Assembly: GCF_039541235.1 (NCBI RefSeq)
Contig: NZ_BAABFV010000001.1
Location: 806,001 to 870,000 of the forward strand
DNA length: 64,000 bases
Reading direction: 5' to 3'
DNA from: Kangiella marina
GTDB taxonomy: Bacteria > Pseudomonadota > Gammaproteobacteria > Enterobacterales > Kangiellaceae
The translations under genes and the position numbers were made by a program. The notes under the pieces are model-generated. The model was not told the origin of the DNA and made no database searches. It saw nothing but the letters and a program-made list of their open reading frames with translations. This document shows, piece by piece, positions 41,502-49,738 of this stretch. Positions within the stretch are counted from its first letter, which is position 1, and each line of letters starts with the position of its first letter.

Positions 41502-43238
41502 ATGAAAAAAACAACCTTGAGTTTATCGATTGCTGCGCTATTGTTGACGGCCTGTGGGGATAACGAATCAGCTTCTAACAATGAAGCCGCCCAAGCCGCC
41601 GAGAAAGCACCAGCAAAGATGGAGCAGTCTACACAAGAAGCCGAGCAACTTGCTGGCAAGCATCAAAATAACTTCCTTACGGCTTACGACAATATTGATT
41701 TAACCCAATATAAAGAGCGCGTTAAAACTTTATCAAGCGATGAGTTTGAAGGTCGAGCTCCAGATACCGATGGCGGCCGTAAAACATCTGAGTACCTTAA
41801 AGAACAGTTCAAAGCCATTGGTGCTGAACCGGGTAACGGCGACAGCTATTTCCAACAAGTGCCGCTTATCAGCATCGAAGCCGACGCTAACATGCAGCTT
41901 CAACTGGGCGATGCCACCCTTGAATACAGCAAAGATTTCGTAGCAGGTACGTCGCAAACGGTTGAATCTATCAGCCTTAAAGATTCTGACTTAGTTTATG
42001 TTGGATACGGTGTTGTTGCTCCAGAATATGACTGGAACGACTACGAAGGCATCGATATGGAAGGCAAAACGGCGGTGATCTTGATCAATGATCCTGGTTT
42101 CGCGCAACCTGATGCAGGAGTCTTCCAGGGCAAAGCCATGACCTACTATGGCCGCTGGACCTATAAGTACGAAGAAGCAGCTCGCCAAGGTGCTGCAGGT
42201 GCTATTATTATTCACGAAACAGCACCGGCCTCTTACGGTTGGAATGTGGTTTCAAGCAGCTGGTCAGGCCCACAATACCACTTACCGAGCACCGGCGATG
42301 TACCGAAGCTGGATGCTGAAATGTGGATTACGCTGGATCAAGCACACAATCTGTTTAGACAATCAGGACTAGACTTAGCAAAGCTACAACAAGATGCCTT
42401 GAGTAAAAACTTCAAGCCGGTACCGCTTGATAGCAAAGCATCTGTTGACATCAAAAACACCATTAAAGAGTCGCAGTCTGCCAACGTTATCGCGACCATT
42501 CCTGGCAAAAAACGTCCAGATGAACACGTCGTTTACATGGCACACTGGGATCACTTAGGTTCTCGCGAAGGTATGGAAGGTGACCACGTTTATAATGGCG
42601 CCATCGATAACGCAACCGGTACTGCTGGCATCATCAGTATCGCGCAAGCATTCAAACAGCTTCCTGAAGCTCCTGATCGTAGCGTGACCTTTGTTGCCGT
42701 AGCCGCAGAAGAGCAAGGCCTGTTAGGCTCAAAATACTTCGCAGCCAACCCTATCGTGCCACTAAACAAAATTGTGGGCGCTTTCAATATCGACAGCATG
42801 AACGTTAGCGGTCGTATGAAAGACTTTACGGTTGTTGGCTATCCGAAATCAGAAGTTGAGTTGTACGTCGAACAAGCTGCAAAGCGTCAAGGCCGTGAGT
42901 TACGCCCTGAAAGCGCACCAGAGCGTGGCGGTTACTACCGCTCTGACCACTTCAGCTTAGCTAAATTTGGTGTTCCTGCTGTTTATGGCGGCGGCGGTAC
43001 CGAGCTTCGTGATGATGCTGATAAAGAAGCCGCTGAAAAGTGGAGCAAAATGCGTGGCGAGTGTTATCACGCTCTATGCGACGAATACCAAGAAGACTGG
43101 GTATGGCAAGCCGCTCTTGATGATGTCCGCATCTTCTTTGAAGCAGGTTACCTGCTGAGCAACTCTGAAAACTTCCCGAACTGGTACGAAGGTACTGAGT
43201 TTAGAAGTATTCGTGACCAAAGCATGAAACAAAAATAG
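41502..43238 (+). CDS. M28 family zinc aminopeptidase lipoprotein with PA domain
   Basis: A 578-residue predicted lipoprotein (lipobox LLTAC18). An inserted PA domain (about 165-300) precedes and splits the peptidase. The zinc ligands are visible: H348 (MAHWDHLG), D369 (GAIDNATG), the Glu pair 403-404 (AAEEQGLLGS), D431 (FNIDSMN) and H483 (YRSDHFSL). Removes N-terminal amino acids from peptides in the periplasm or at the outer membrane. Confidence 0.9.
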   Translation: MKKTTLSLSIAALLLTACGDNESASNNEAAQAAEKAPAKMEQSTQEAEQLAGKHQNNFLTAYDNIDLTQYKERVKTLSSDEFEGRAPDTDGGRKTSEYLKEQFKAIGAEPGNGDSYFQQVPLISIEADANMQLQLGDATLEYSKDFVAGTSQTVESISLKDSDLVYVGYGVVAPEYDWNDYEGIDMEGKTAVILINDPGFAQPDAGVFQGKAMTYYGRWTYKYEEAARQGAAGAIIIHETAPASYGWNVVSSSWSGPQYHLPSTGDVPKLDAEMWITLDQAHNLFRQSGLDLAKLQQDALSKNFKPVPLDSKASVDIKNTIKESQSANVIATIPGKKRPDEHVVYMAHWDHLGSREGMEGDHVYNGAIDNATGTAGIISIAQAFKQLPEAPDRSVTFVAVAAEEQGLLGSKYFAANPIVPLNKIVGAFNIDSMNVSGRMKDFTVVGYPKSEVELYVEQAAKRQGRELRPESAPERGGYYRSDHFSLAKFGVPAVYGGGGTELRDDADKEAAEKWSKMRGECYHALCDEYQEDWVWQAALDDVRIFFEAGYLLSNSENFPNWYEGTEFRSIRDQSMKQK

Positions 43239-43329
43239 TAAGACTTGTCAGTGAGGGAATCTTCTCTCACTGGCACTCCCTATAAGCCTTAAAACAAAGG
43301 CTTTGCAAAGCACAAAGGATTGACATAGT

Positions 43330-45012
43330 ATGCCATTAGGAGGGCGTGTTATTAAAAACCTACGATCATTATCTCTAGTATTTATTGTCAGCCTTCTGTT
43401 CGCTGCACAGCTCTTTGCGGCTTCAAGCTCACTCTCTCCTATTATTGAACTCAACAATTACTGGACGCTATGCATTAAGCATGATGATAAAAGTGTCGAG
43501 TGTGATACACAAAATACCGTTGGTTCGATTGAAAGTAATTTTGAAAATTTTGATGGTATTGCCATCTACAAAACCGACTTTAGTCTTGAAGAGTCGCACC
43601 AAGATACCCCATTAACACTTTATATTCCTCATCTTCGAGATGCCGACATTGTGTTTCTCAATGGTTATCACATTGCTCAAACCGGCCAGTTTCCTCCAGA
43701 GTTTGAGAAAGCGACGTTATACTCTCGCGCCTATCCACTGCCGAGCTCAAAACTTAAGTATGGCAGCAACCGCAATAACGAGCTTGTCATTAGCGTCTAC
43801 AACCACGCCCGCCAAGGTGGCCTAAGTAGCGGCATACCTGTAATCAAAAGTTCTCAGACGATTACTGATGAGCAGGTTGCAGCTGAAGGCCTACTGATGT
43901 TTTACGTCGGCATCATGTTAATCATCGCCGCAGTACAAGGATTTTATTTTGCGGCCCAACCGCAGAATAAAGACCATTTATACTTCGGCTTGTTCTGTGT
44001 TTTTGAAGCCATATATATTATGACGTACTCGCACTTCGCGTTTACCTCAGGCATTCATCTCAACATTATTTTTAGAGCCAATATATTGCTATTTGGGTTA
44101 TTAACGCTGCTCTTCTTTATGTTTATGACCGCTTTTTTCAAACGCCGCGTTTCACCCTGGTTTAAAATTCCTCTCATCAGCTTTCTAGTACTTTACTGCT
44201 TAAGCTCGGTCTTCATTAATATTGACTATATCTATCACCTAGTACATCTATTACAAGCAGTCAGTGTTCTCGTGTTGATCCCTTTTTATGTGTTCTTGTT
44301 TTATCGGGCTATCAAAGAAAAGCTTCCTTATGCAAAGCTTATGGCAACGACTTTGGCCACCTTTATCCTCGCCGTACTTTTTGATTTCTTAGTGGACTTA
44401 CAGTTACTGCCCGCGTTTATGAACCAGCTTGAAGGATTGGTCTCGCCAATATTTTTAATCGCTATTTTTACAGCGCTAACACTGATCCTGATCCACAAGC
44501 ACTGGCTTTATTATCACAACGCCACTTACGACTACTTGACCAATTGTTTGCGACGCTCTGCCTTCATTGAACGACTGAATGAAGAGCTGCACCGCATCCA
44601 CCGCAGTGATAACACACTGGTTCTCGCGCTACTTGATTTAGATAACTTTAAACAAATTAATGATCAATATAATCACATCATGGGTGACAATATCTTACGA
44701 GCAGTCGCCACACGCACCAGCGATGCACTAAGAGAGTTTGACTTACTTGGACGCTATGGCGGTGATGAATTTATTCTTGCCGCAGAGGTATCAGGGCAGC
44801 GTGATGCAGCTCAATTACTTAAACGGGTTCACTCAAGCATCACTGAAACACCTATTGTTGATAATGGTAAGGGCGCTTTATCAGTAATGGTAACCATTGG
44901 TGGCGTAACAACCGATCCGAATATTCCGGTAACGGCAGAAGAGTTAATCGAAGCGGCCGATGAAATTTTAATAAAAGGTAAAGTGAAACAAAAAGGCCGA
45001 GTGCATATCTAA
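43330..45012 (+). CDS. Diguanylate cyclase with 7TMR-DISM-type sensor
   Basis: A 560-residue membrane signalling protein. Signal peptide (~1-30), extracytoplasmic beta domain (about 40-180, VFLNGYHIAQTGQFPPEF), seven TM helices (about 185-388) and a cytoplasmic GGDEF domain (about 395-560). The active site GGDEF is intact at 477-481 and an RxxD inhibitory site (REFD, 468-471) lies five residues before it, so it should make cyclic-di-GMP with product feedback. The ligand is unknown. AAGGA lies ten bases before the ATG. Confidence 0.88.
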   Translation: MPLGGRVIKNLRSLSLVFIVSLLFAAQLFAASSSLSPIIELNNYWTLCIKHDDKSVECDTQNTVGSIESNFENFDGIAIYKTDFSLEESHQDTPLTLYIPHLRDADIVFLNGYHIAQTGQFPPEFEKATLYSRAYPLPSSKLKYGSNRNNELVISVYNHARQGGLSSGIPVIKSSQTITDEQVAAEGLLMFYVGIMLIIAAVQGFYFAAQPQNKDHLYFGLFCVFEAIYIMTYSHFAFTSGIHLNIIFRANILLFGLLTLLFFMFMTAFFKRRVSPWFKIPLISFLVLYCLSSVFINIDYIYHLVHLLQAVSVLVLIPFYVFLFYRAIKEKLPYAKLMATTLATFILAVLFDFLVDLQLLPAFMNQLEGLVSPIFLIAIFTALTLILIHKHWLYYHNATYDYLTNCLRRSAFIERLNEELHRIHRSDNTLVLALLDLDNFKQINDQYNHIMGDNILRAVATRTSDALREFDLLGRYGGDEFILAAEVSGQRDAAQLLKRVHSSITETPIVDNGKGALSVMVTIGGVTTDPNIPVTAEELIEAADEILIKGKVKQKGRVHI

Positions 45013-45055
45013 TCGGTCATGCCCTAGCGCTGCATAGCATCAAGATACTTTAGGG

Positions 45056-45850
45056 CTATGTGACCTTAGCTTTCCTAACGATTCTCGCGAACAATCTTGG
45101 AAAGAAACGTTTGAGTAATACAGCTTTGGTTTCTCGACCACCGATATAAACTTCTGCTTTGCCTTTCTCATAAGCTTCAATAATCTTTTTGGCACACTTC
45201 GCAGCGGGCATTCCTTCTTGTTGCGCTCTATCCATAGAGTTTTGTTCGTCACCATTTCCTAGCAATGCTTTATAGGTCAGATTGGTATGAATAAAACCGG
45301 GATAGACGGTCGTAAACTGTACCCCCTTACCGTCCAGCTCTGCTCGCAAACTATCCATGTAAGCTGTAATGGCATGCTTCGAAGCTGAGTAAGCAGACCG
45401 AAGCGGGGTGGTAAATTTTCCAACAAGCGAGCTGACAGTAATGACACCGCCACTGCCTTGCAGTAAAAAGTGTGGCAGTAACGCTTGAGTTAAGGCTACA
45501 GTGCCGAAATAATTCACTTCCATAATCCTTCTGTGCACGTCCATCGATGTTTCCATAACTAAAGCTCTTTGGCTGATACCAGCGTTGTTGATCAATAGGT
45601 CAATGCCACCTGAGTCTTGCCAAGTCTTCTCGACAACCGCATCAAAAGCCACACTTTTGCTTAAATCCAGCGCGACGATGCTATGAAGCTCAGTATTAGC
45701 ACAAGCATGTTTGACGCGTTCAAGTTCATCAGTTCGACGTGCCGACAAAATCAACCTAGCACCCTGAGCAGCGAGTTCATAAGCCAGCGCTTCACCAATT
45801 CCTGACGAGGCTCCAGTTATCCAAATTGTTTTATTTACAAATTTTCGCAT
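45056..45850 (-). CDS. Short-chain dehydrogenase/reductase
   Basis: A 264-residue classical SDR: cofactor motif TGASSGIGEALA, NNAG, catalytic Ser (TVSSLVG), YSASK with catalytic Tyr and Lys, and a basic C-terminal tail with hydrophobic patches (LLKRFFPRLFARIV) that may contact membrane. An Arg after the first strand suggests NADP. The substrate is unknown; it resembles DHRS7-like enzymes. Convergent with the diguanylate cyclase gene. Confidence 0.87.
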   Translation of the reverse strand: MRKFVNKTIWITGASSGIGEALAYELAAQGARLILSARRTDELERVKHACANTELHSIVALDLSKSVAFDAVVEKTWQDSGGIDLLINNAGISQRALVMETSMDVHRRIMEVNYFGTVALTQALLPHFLLQGSGGVITVSSLVGKFTTPLRSAYSASKHAITAYMDSLRAELDGKGVQFTTVYPGFIHTNLTYKALLGNGDEQNSMDRAQQEGMPAAKCAKKIIEAYEKGKAEVYIGGRETKAVLLKRFFPRLFARIVRKAKVT

Positions 45851-45998
45851 TTGATTTCTACGTTAAAACTTTCCTTTGTTATAACCAAAAATCAATGCTC
45901 CGACCAGGCCTTTCTCACTTCAAGCAATTTTATATTCTTCGCTACTCGTGTTATAACCTTGACCACATTTCCCTACACACTTGATCAAGGAATACATC

Positions 45999-47291
45999 AT
46001 GTCCGAACAAATTTATCAGGATGCGTTGGCTCGTGTTCGTGAAATTGGTGAAAATGCAGGCGTTAACGCCGAGGTTATTGAAAGCCTAATGCACCCGATG
46101 CGCACCATGATTGCCTCGCTACCGGTAAGAATGGATGATGGCTCAACCGAATACTTTACAGCTTACCGTTGCCGTTACAATAACGCCTTAGGCCCGACTA
46201 AAGGCGGTATCCGCTACCACCCAGAAGTGAACCAGCCTGAAGTCCAAGCTTTGGCTTTGTGGATGACCATTAAATGTGCCGTCGTTGGCTTACCTTACGG
46301 CGGTGGTAAAGGCGGTATCACCGTCGACCCTAAAAAATTATCACGCATGGAACTAGAGCGCTTATCACGTTCGTATGTTCGTCAAATGGCGGACATCATC
46401 AGCCCTGATCGCGATATTCCAGCACCGGACGTTTATACCAATGAGCGTATCATGGGCTGGATGATGGATGAGTATGAACATATTACTCGCCAAAAAGCTC
46501 CCGGTGTTATAACGGGCAAACCGATCAGTTTAGGCGGCAGTCTGGGGCGTGATGATGCCACTGGTCGCGGTGCTTACATGTGTATTCTTGAGCTTGAAAA
46601 GAAACATGGCTGGAATCCATCGGACATCAAAGTTGCCGTTCAAGGTTTCGGTAATGGTGGTTATCATGCCGCTCGCCTACTTCATGAGCGCGGTTATAAG
46701 ATCGTTGCCATCAGTGACTCGCGTGGCGGGATTCACTCTGACAGCGGCTTCGATGTACCGAGCATTTACAAAGAGAAGCAACGTTCTCGTCAAGTCAAAG
46801 CGGTTTATTGCACCCAGTCTGTCTGTGAGCAAGTTGAACACAACACCATTTCTAATGAGCAATTATTAGAGCTGGACGTTGATATTTTGATCCCAGCAGC
46901 ACTCGATGGTGTCATTGGCAAACATAACGTTGACAAGATTAAAGCAAACTACATTGTCGAAGTTGCGAACGGTCCTGTGCTGAGTGATGTTGACGCAATC
47001 CTTCATGACAAAGAAATTCATGTAGTTCCAGATGTACTCGCTAACGCGGGTGGCGTTACCGTTTCGTATTTCGAGTGGGTACAAAACCGTTCAGGTTACG
47101 CTTGGGATTTGGATACCGTCCAAGAACGTCTCGGCAAGATTATGTCGAAAAGCTTCAATGAAGTTTGGGACCTTGCTAAGTCGGAAAACCGAAGTATGCG
47201 AAATGCAGCCTACACACTGGCTTTCCGCCGAATTGGCGAAGCAGTCGGTGCTCACGGCACTCGCGATTACTTTAACTCAAGCGACGCTTAA
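45999..47291 (+). CDS. Glu/Leu/Phe/Val dehydrogenase family, probable glutamate dehydrogenase
   Basis: A 430-residue amino-acid dehydrogenase linking glutamate and 2-oxoglutarate (or a related pair). It has FTAYRCRYNNALGPTKGGIRYHP, the catalytic-Lys segment PYGGGKGGI, PAPDVYTNERIMGWMMDEY, the Rossmann motif VQGFGNGGYHAARLL and PDVLANAGGVTVSYFEWVQN. Length fits the NAD-type ~430-residue class. ATG 45999 is five bases after AAGGAAT. A terminator follows, then a leftward LysR regulator. Confidence 0.88.
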   Translation: MSEQIYQDALARVREIGENAGVNAEVIESLMHPMRTMIASLPVRMDDGSTEYFTAYRCRYNNALGPTKGGIRYHPEVNQPEVQALALWMTIKCAVVGLPYGGGKGGITVDPKKLSRMELERLSRSYVRQMADIISPDRDIPAPDVYTNERIMGWMMDEYEHITRQKAPGVITGKPISLGGSLGRDDATGRGAYMCILELEKKHGWNPSDIKVAVQGFGNGGYHAARLLHERGYKIVAISDSRGGIHSDSGFDVPSIYKEKQRSRQVKAVYCTQSVCEQVEHNTISNEQLLELDVDILIPAALDGVIGKHNVDKIKANYIVEVANGPVLSDVDAILHDKEIHVVPDVLANAGGVTVSYFEWVQNRSGYAWDLDTVQERLGKIMSKSFNEVWDLAKSENRSMRNAAYTLAFRRIGEAVGAHGTRDYFNSSDA

Positions 47292-47319
47292 AGCCTCCAA
47301 CGAGTGAAAGTCAGTCAAT

Positions 47320-47350
47320 AAAAAAGGCGCTGGAAACAGCGCCTTTTTTT
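47320..47350 (+). terminator. Rho-independent terminator of the dehydrogenase gene
   Basis: GGCGCTG (47326-47332), loop GAAA, CAGCGCC (47337-47343) with A and T runs on the two sides; usable in both directions. Confidence 0.9.
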
Positions 47351-47387
47351 CATCGTTCAACCACCATTGAATTCATACCATGAGCCG

Positions 47388-48293
47388 TTAATACAGAACC
47401 TCATCATCAACGTCTTCATTAACTTTCGATAACAACCACTCTCTGAAGGCCACAATTTTTGGTCGATCATGAGAATTCTCTGGGCAAACCAAATCGTATG
47501 AGTGCCCACTATCAACCACAATATCAAATGGCGCGACCAATCTCGCTGTGTCTAAATCCATTTGCGACAACACACTGTGTCCCATCGCAACACCCTGCCC
47601 GTGACGCGCAGCCTGTAGCACCATTCCTGAGTGACTGAACACTGGGCCTTGATCAGGATTAACACCTTTTACATCGGCATGCTTAATCCACGTACGCCAC
47701 TCTTCAGTCGTGGCATCGTGAAGTAGCGTATGGTTTGCCAGATCCTGTGGTGAATTCAGCGAGCCAGAGTCTGCTAAGCCCGGAGAACACACTGGGGTTA
47801 AGTGCTCTTGGAACAACTGATCGCAGTGCAAACCAGAATACTCCCCTTTACCATAATAGACGGCGATATCGACGTCTTCACGCACAAAGTCTACTTCCGT
47901 ATCGGAAGCTTTAATTCGAACATCAATTTCTGGGTACAGCTGACTAAACTCTGCCAAACGCGGTACCAGCCATAAAGTCGCAAAAGTCGGAATCACACTA
48001 ACCGTCAATGAACCTGTTGCACCCTGAGCTTTAACCTGCTCAGTCGCATTCACCAGCTTTTCAAAAATATCACGTATCTTCGGCCAATAAAGCTGGCCTT
48101 CATCAGTCAATAAGAGTTTCCGATTCCTTCGGATGAACAATTCAACACCAAGATAGTCTTCTAAAGCCTTGATTTGATGGCTAATTGCAGCTTGGGTTAC
48201 AAACAACTCTTCAGCCGCTTTAGTAAAGCTTAAATGGCGCGCAGCAGCCTCAAAAGCTCTTAGGCTATTCAATGGGGGCAACCGTCTAGGCAT
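47388..48293 (-). CDS. LysR family transcriptional regulator, GcvA-like
   Basis: A 301-residue regulator. The N-terminal helix-turn-helix (RLPPLNSLRAFEAAARHLSFTKAAEELFVTQAAISHQI in outline) is that of the GcvA subgroup, followed by the periplasmic-binding-like effector domain (GSLTVSVIPTFATLWLVPRL, GVAMGHSVL). GcvA relatives control glycine cleavage, beta-lactamase and amino-acid genes. ATG 48291-48293 lies five bases after AAGGAG. Its targets are unknown; the neighbouring dehydrogenase and CtlX-like genes are candidates. Confidence 0.87.
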   Translation of the reverse strand: MPRRLPPLNSLRAFEAAARHLSFTKAAEELFVTQAAISHQIKALEDYLGVELFIRRNRKLLLTDEGQLYWPKIRDIFEKLVNATEQVKAQGATGSLTVSVIPTFATLWLVPRLAEFSQLYPEIDVRIKASDTEVDFVREDVDIAVYYGKGEYSGLHCDQLFQEHLTPVCSPGLADSGSLNSPQDLANHTLLHDATTEEWRTWIKHADVKGVNPDQGPVFSHSGMVLQAARHGQGVAMGHSVLSQMDLDTARLVAPFDIVVDSGHSYDLVCPENSHDRPKIVAFREWLLSKVNEDVDDEVLY

Positions 48294-48344
48294 CACCGCT
48301 CCTTAACATTAGTTTTTTTAATTTGAACCATGAAAATATATCGT

Positions 48345-48373
48345 TTGAATCTGGTCATACTACTGTATATTAT
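48345..48373 (+). promoter_or_regulatory. Sigma-70-like promoter in the non-coding region
   Basis: TTGAAT (48345-48350) and TATTAT (48368-48373) with a 17-base spacer. Transcription would start near 48380 and run into the hairpins and terminator. Confidence 0.45.
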
Positions 48374-48488
48374 TTGACCTGCCTTGAGGGGCAACACCAA
48401 ACCAGCTTTTAAGGTTGGCTTGGCCTAGACAAATATTTGCCAGATGCCTCTATTTTGTCAAATCCCCTTATCAAAAGGCAAACACTTT

Positions 48489-48574
48489 GTTAATTTTTTT
48501 AATGATTAAAGAAATTAACATTGCTGGTTTTACAGAATAAGCTCTGCTTATTCTACCCAGAAGTTTACTTCTGG
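48489..48574. repeat. Three tandem inverted repeats
   Basis: A 15-bp near-perfect stem (48489-48503 with 48505-48519, one G-U pair as RNA), a perfect 9-bp stem with a 3-base loop (48534-48542, 48546-48554) and a perfect 7-bp stem with a 4-base loop (48557-48563, 48568-48574). None has a T-tract directly after it. Confidence 0.75.
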
Positions 48575-48598
48575 TAAGTTGGTAACTTTTAGTTTCAT
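48548..48598 (-). CDS. Candidate 16-residue peptide (leader peptide or small protein)
   Basis: The minus strand has AAAGGAG, seven bases, ATG and a frame MKLKVTNLPEVNFWVE ending in TAA. The ribosome site is as good as any in the window, and a TATAAA-like sequence lies about 45 bases upstream. It reads toward the LysR gene. The last part of the frame coincides with two of the inverted repeats. No known family; it could be a leader peptide or chance. Confidence 0.35.
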   Translation of the reverse strand: MKLKVTNLPEVNFWVE

Positions 48599-48684
48599 AG
48601 ACTGACTCCTTTAGTTAGCGAGCGGGACATAATTTATATACCTACCCCCATTTGGTCCTAATGACCCGCAGATTGCTAATATAT

Positions 48685-48712
48685 GGCTTGCACATTGCAA
48701 GCCTTTTTTTTA
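48685..48712 (+). terminator. Rho-independent terminator without an upstream protein gene
   Basis: GGCTTGCA and TGCAAGCC form an 8-bp stem followed by a run of eight T. It faces right, yet the nearest upstream gene is leftward, so it ends a non-coding transcript or acts as an attenuator before the CtlX-like gene. Confidence 0.75.
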
Positions 48713-48745
48713 TCTTAGCGCCACGTCTGACAAATTCCGCGTCCT

Positions 48746-49672
48746 ATGTCTCATACCACTAGCTCAGTAATCATGGTTCCGCCAAGCGACTTTTGCTTCA
48801 ATGCAGAAACCGCCCAAGATAATGAATTTCAACAAAAAACTGACCAGCCCCACTACCTCGTCAAAGAAAGCGCGCTCGAAGAGTTTACCCTGATGGTGAA
48901 TCAACTGCGTGATCATCATGTGGAGGTGTTGTTACTCAACAAGCATCACGGCGATCCCGAAATGCCTGACGCGGTATTTCCTAACAATTGGTTCTGTACG
49001 CGCCATGACGGCACGATTGATATTATGCCAATGAAGACGCCTAATCGCCGTCTTGAAGCCCGTCCAGAGGCCTTGGCTAAGCTGTTAGAGCATAATGGCT
49101 ATCAAATTAGAGAAATTAATCAACTTCAAGATTCCGGAGAAGCCTTTCTAGAAGGCACTGGCGCTATGATTTTTGATCATCGCCATACAAAAACTTATGC
49201 GGCGCTTTCCGAGCGTTGCGACAGCCAGCTACTCGCTGATTACAACCGTCAACGTGGCTATGAGACCATATCTTTCAATAGTTTTAGTCGCAAAGCCACA
49301 CCGTTTTACCACACCAACGTCATGATGAGTGTGGGCGAACAGTTTGCGGTGATTTGTCTTGACTCTATTACAGATCCGCAGCAAAGAGCTAGCGTAGAAA
49401 GTCAGCTTAAGGCAGATAAAAAGCAGATTATTGATATCAGTTTAGCGCAAGCCGAAGAGCACTTCTGTGCCAATGTGATTCAGCTAAGAAACCTCAGGAA
49501 TGACCCTGTTATCGTCTTATCTGGATCTGCCTACCATGGCTTTACTAAAGAACAGCGGCAACAGATTTCAGCCCATGGAAAGCTTATTCCGTGCGACATA
49601 CACACTATCGAAAGCATTGGTGGCGGAAGCGCTCGCTGCATGATTGCCGAAAACTTTCTGCCTAGACAGTAA
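48746..49672 (+). CDS. CtlX-like guanidino-group modifying enzyme (arginine deiminase/amidinotransferase superfamily)
   Basis: A 308-residue protein of the five-bladed propeller superfamily. It has the substrate-pocket segment PDAVFPNNWF, an EGTGAMIFDH, the catalytic His in FYHTNVMMS and the catalytic Cys298 in GGGSARCMIAE. This combination matches CtlX-type proteins often annotated as citrulline utilisation hydrolase or amidinotransferase; the true substrate is not certain. No clear Shine-Dalgarno precedes the ATG, and a terminator hairpin lies 34 bases upstream, so expression may depend on antitermination. Confidence 0.8.
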   Translation: MSHTTSSVIMVPPSDFCFNAETAQDNEFQQKTDQPHYLVKESALEEFTLMVNQLRDHHVEVLLLNKHHGDPEMPDAVFPNNWFCTRHDGTIDIMPMKTPNRRLEARPEALAKLLEHNGYQIREINQLQDSGEAFLEGTGAMIFDHRHTKTYAALSERCDSQLLADYNRQRGYETISFNSFSRKATPFYHTNVMMSVGEQFAVICLDSITDPQQRASVESQLKADKKQIIDISLAQAEEHFCANVIQLRNLRNDPVIVLSGSAYHGFTKEQRQQISAHGKLIPCDIHTIESIGGGSARCMIAENFLPRQ

Positions 49673-49686
49673 TTAATATTAGACAC

Positions 49687-49717
49687 AAAAAAGCGGCCCG
49701 AGAGCCGCTTTTTTTAT
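49687..49717 (+). terminator. Rho-independent terminator of the CtlX-like gene
   Basis: AGCGGC (49692-49697) and GCCGCT (49704-49709) flanked by A and T runs, between convergent genes. Confidence 0.88.
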
Positions 49718-49738
49718 AACATGATGGGTAACCAGGAA

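Larger units (their letters stand above)
48294..48745. other. 450-bp non-coding region rich in hairpins
   Basis: Between the LysR gene and the CtlX-like gene. It holds a rightward promoter-like sequence, three consecutive strong inverted repeats (48489-48519, 48534-48554, 48557-48574), a rightward terminator (48685-48712) and, on the minus strand, a 16-codon frame with a strong Shine-Dalgarno. These are listed separately. It may encode a structured RNA or leader. Confidence 0.55.

Noticed and set aside
47388..48293. LysR gene as glycine-cleavage regulator gcvA
   Set aside because: Subgroup similarity only; no gcv genes in the window, so no symbol was assigned.
48548..48598. PqqA-like precursor peptide
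   Set aside because: It lacks the conserved Glu-x3-Tyr pair and no pqq genes are nearby.
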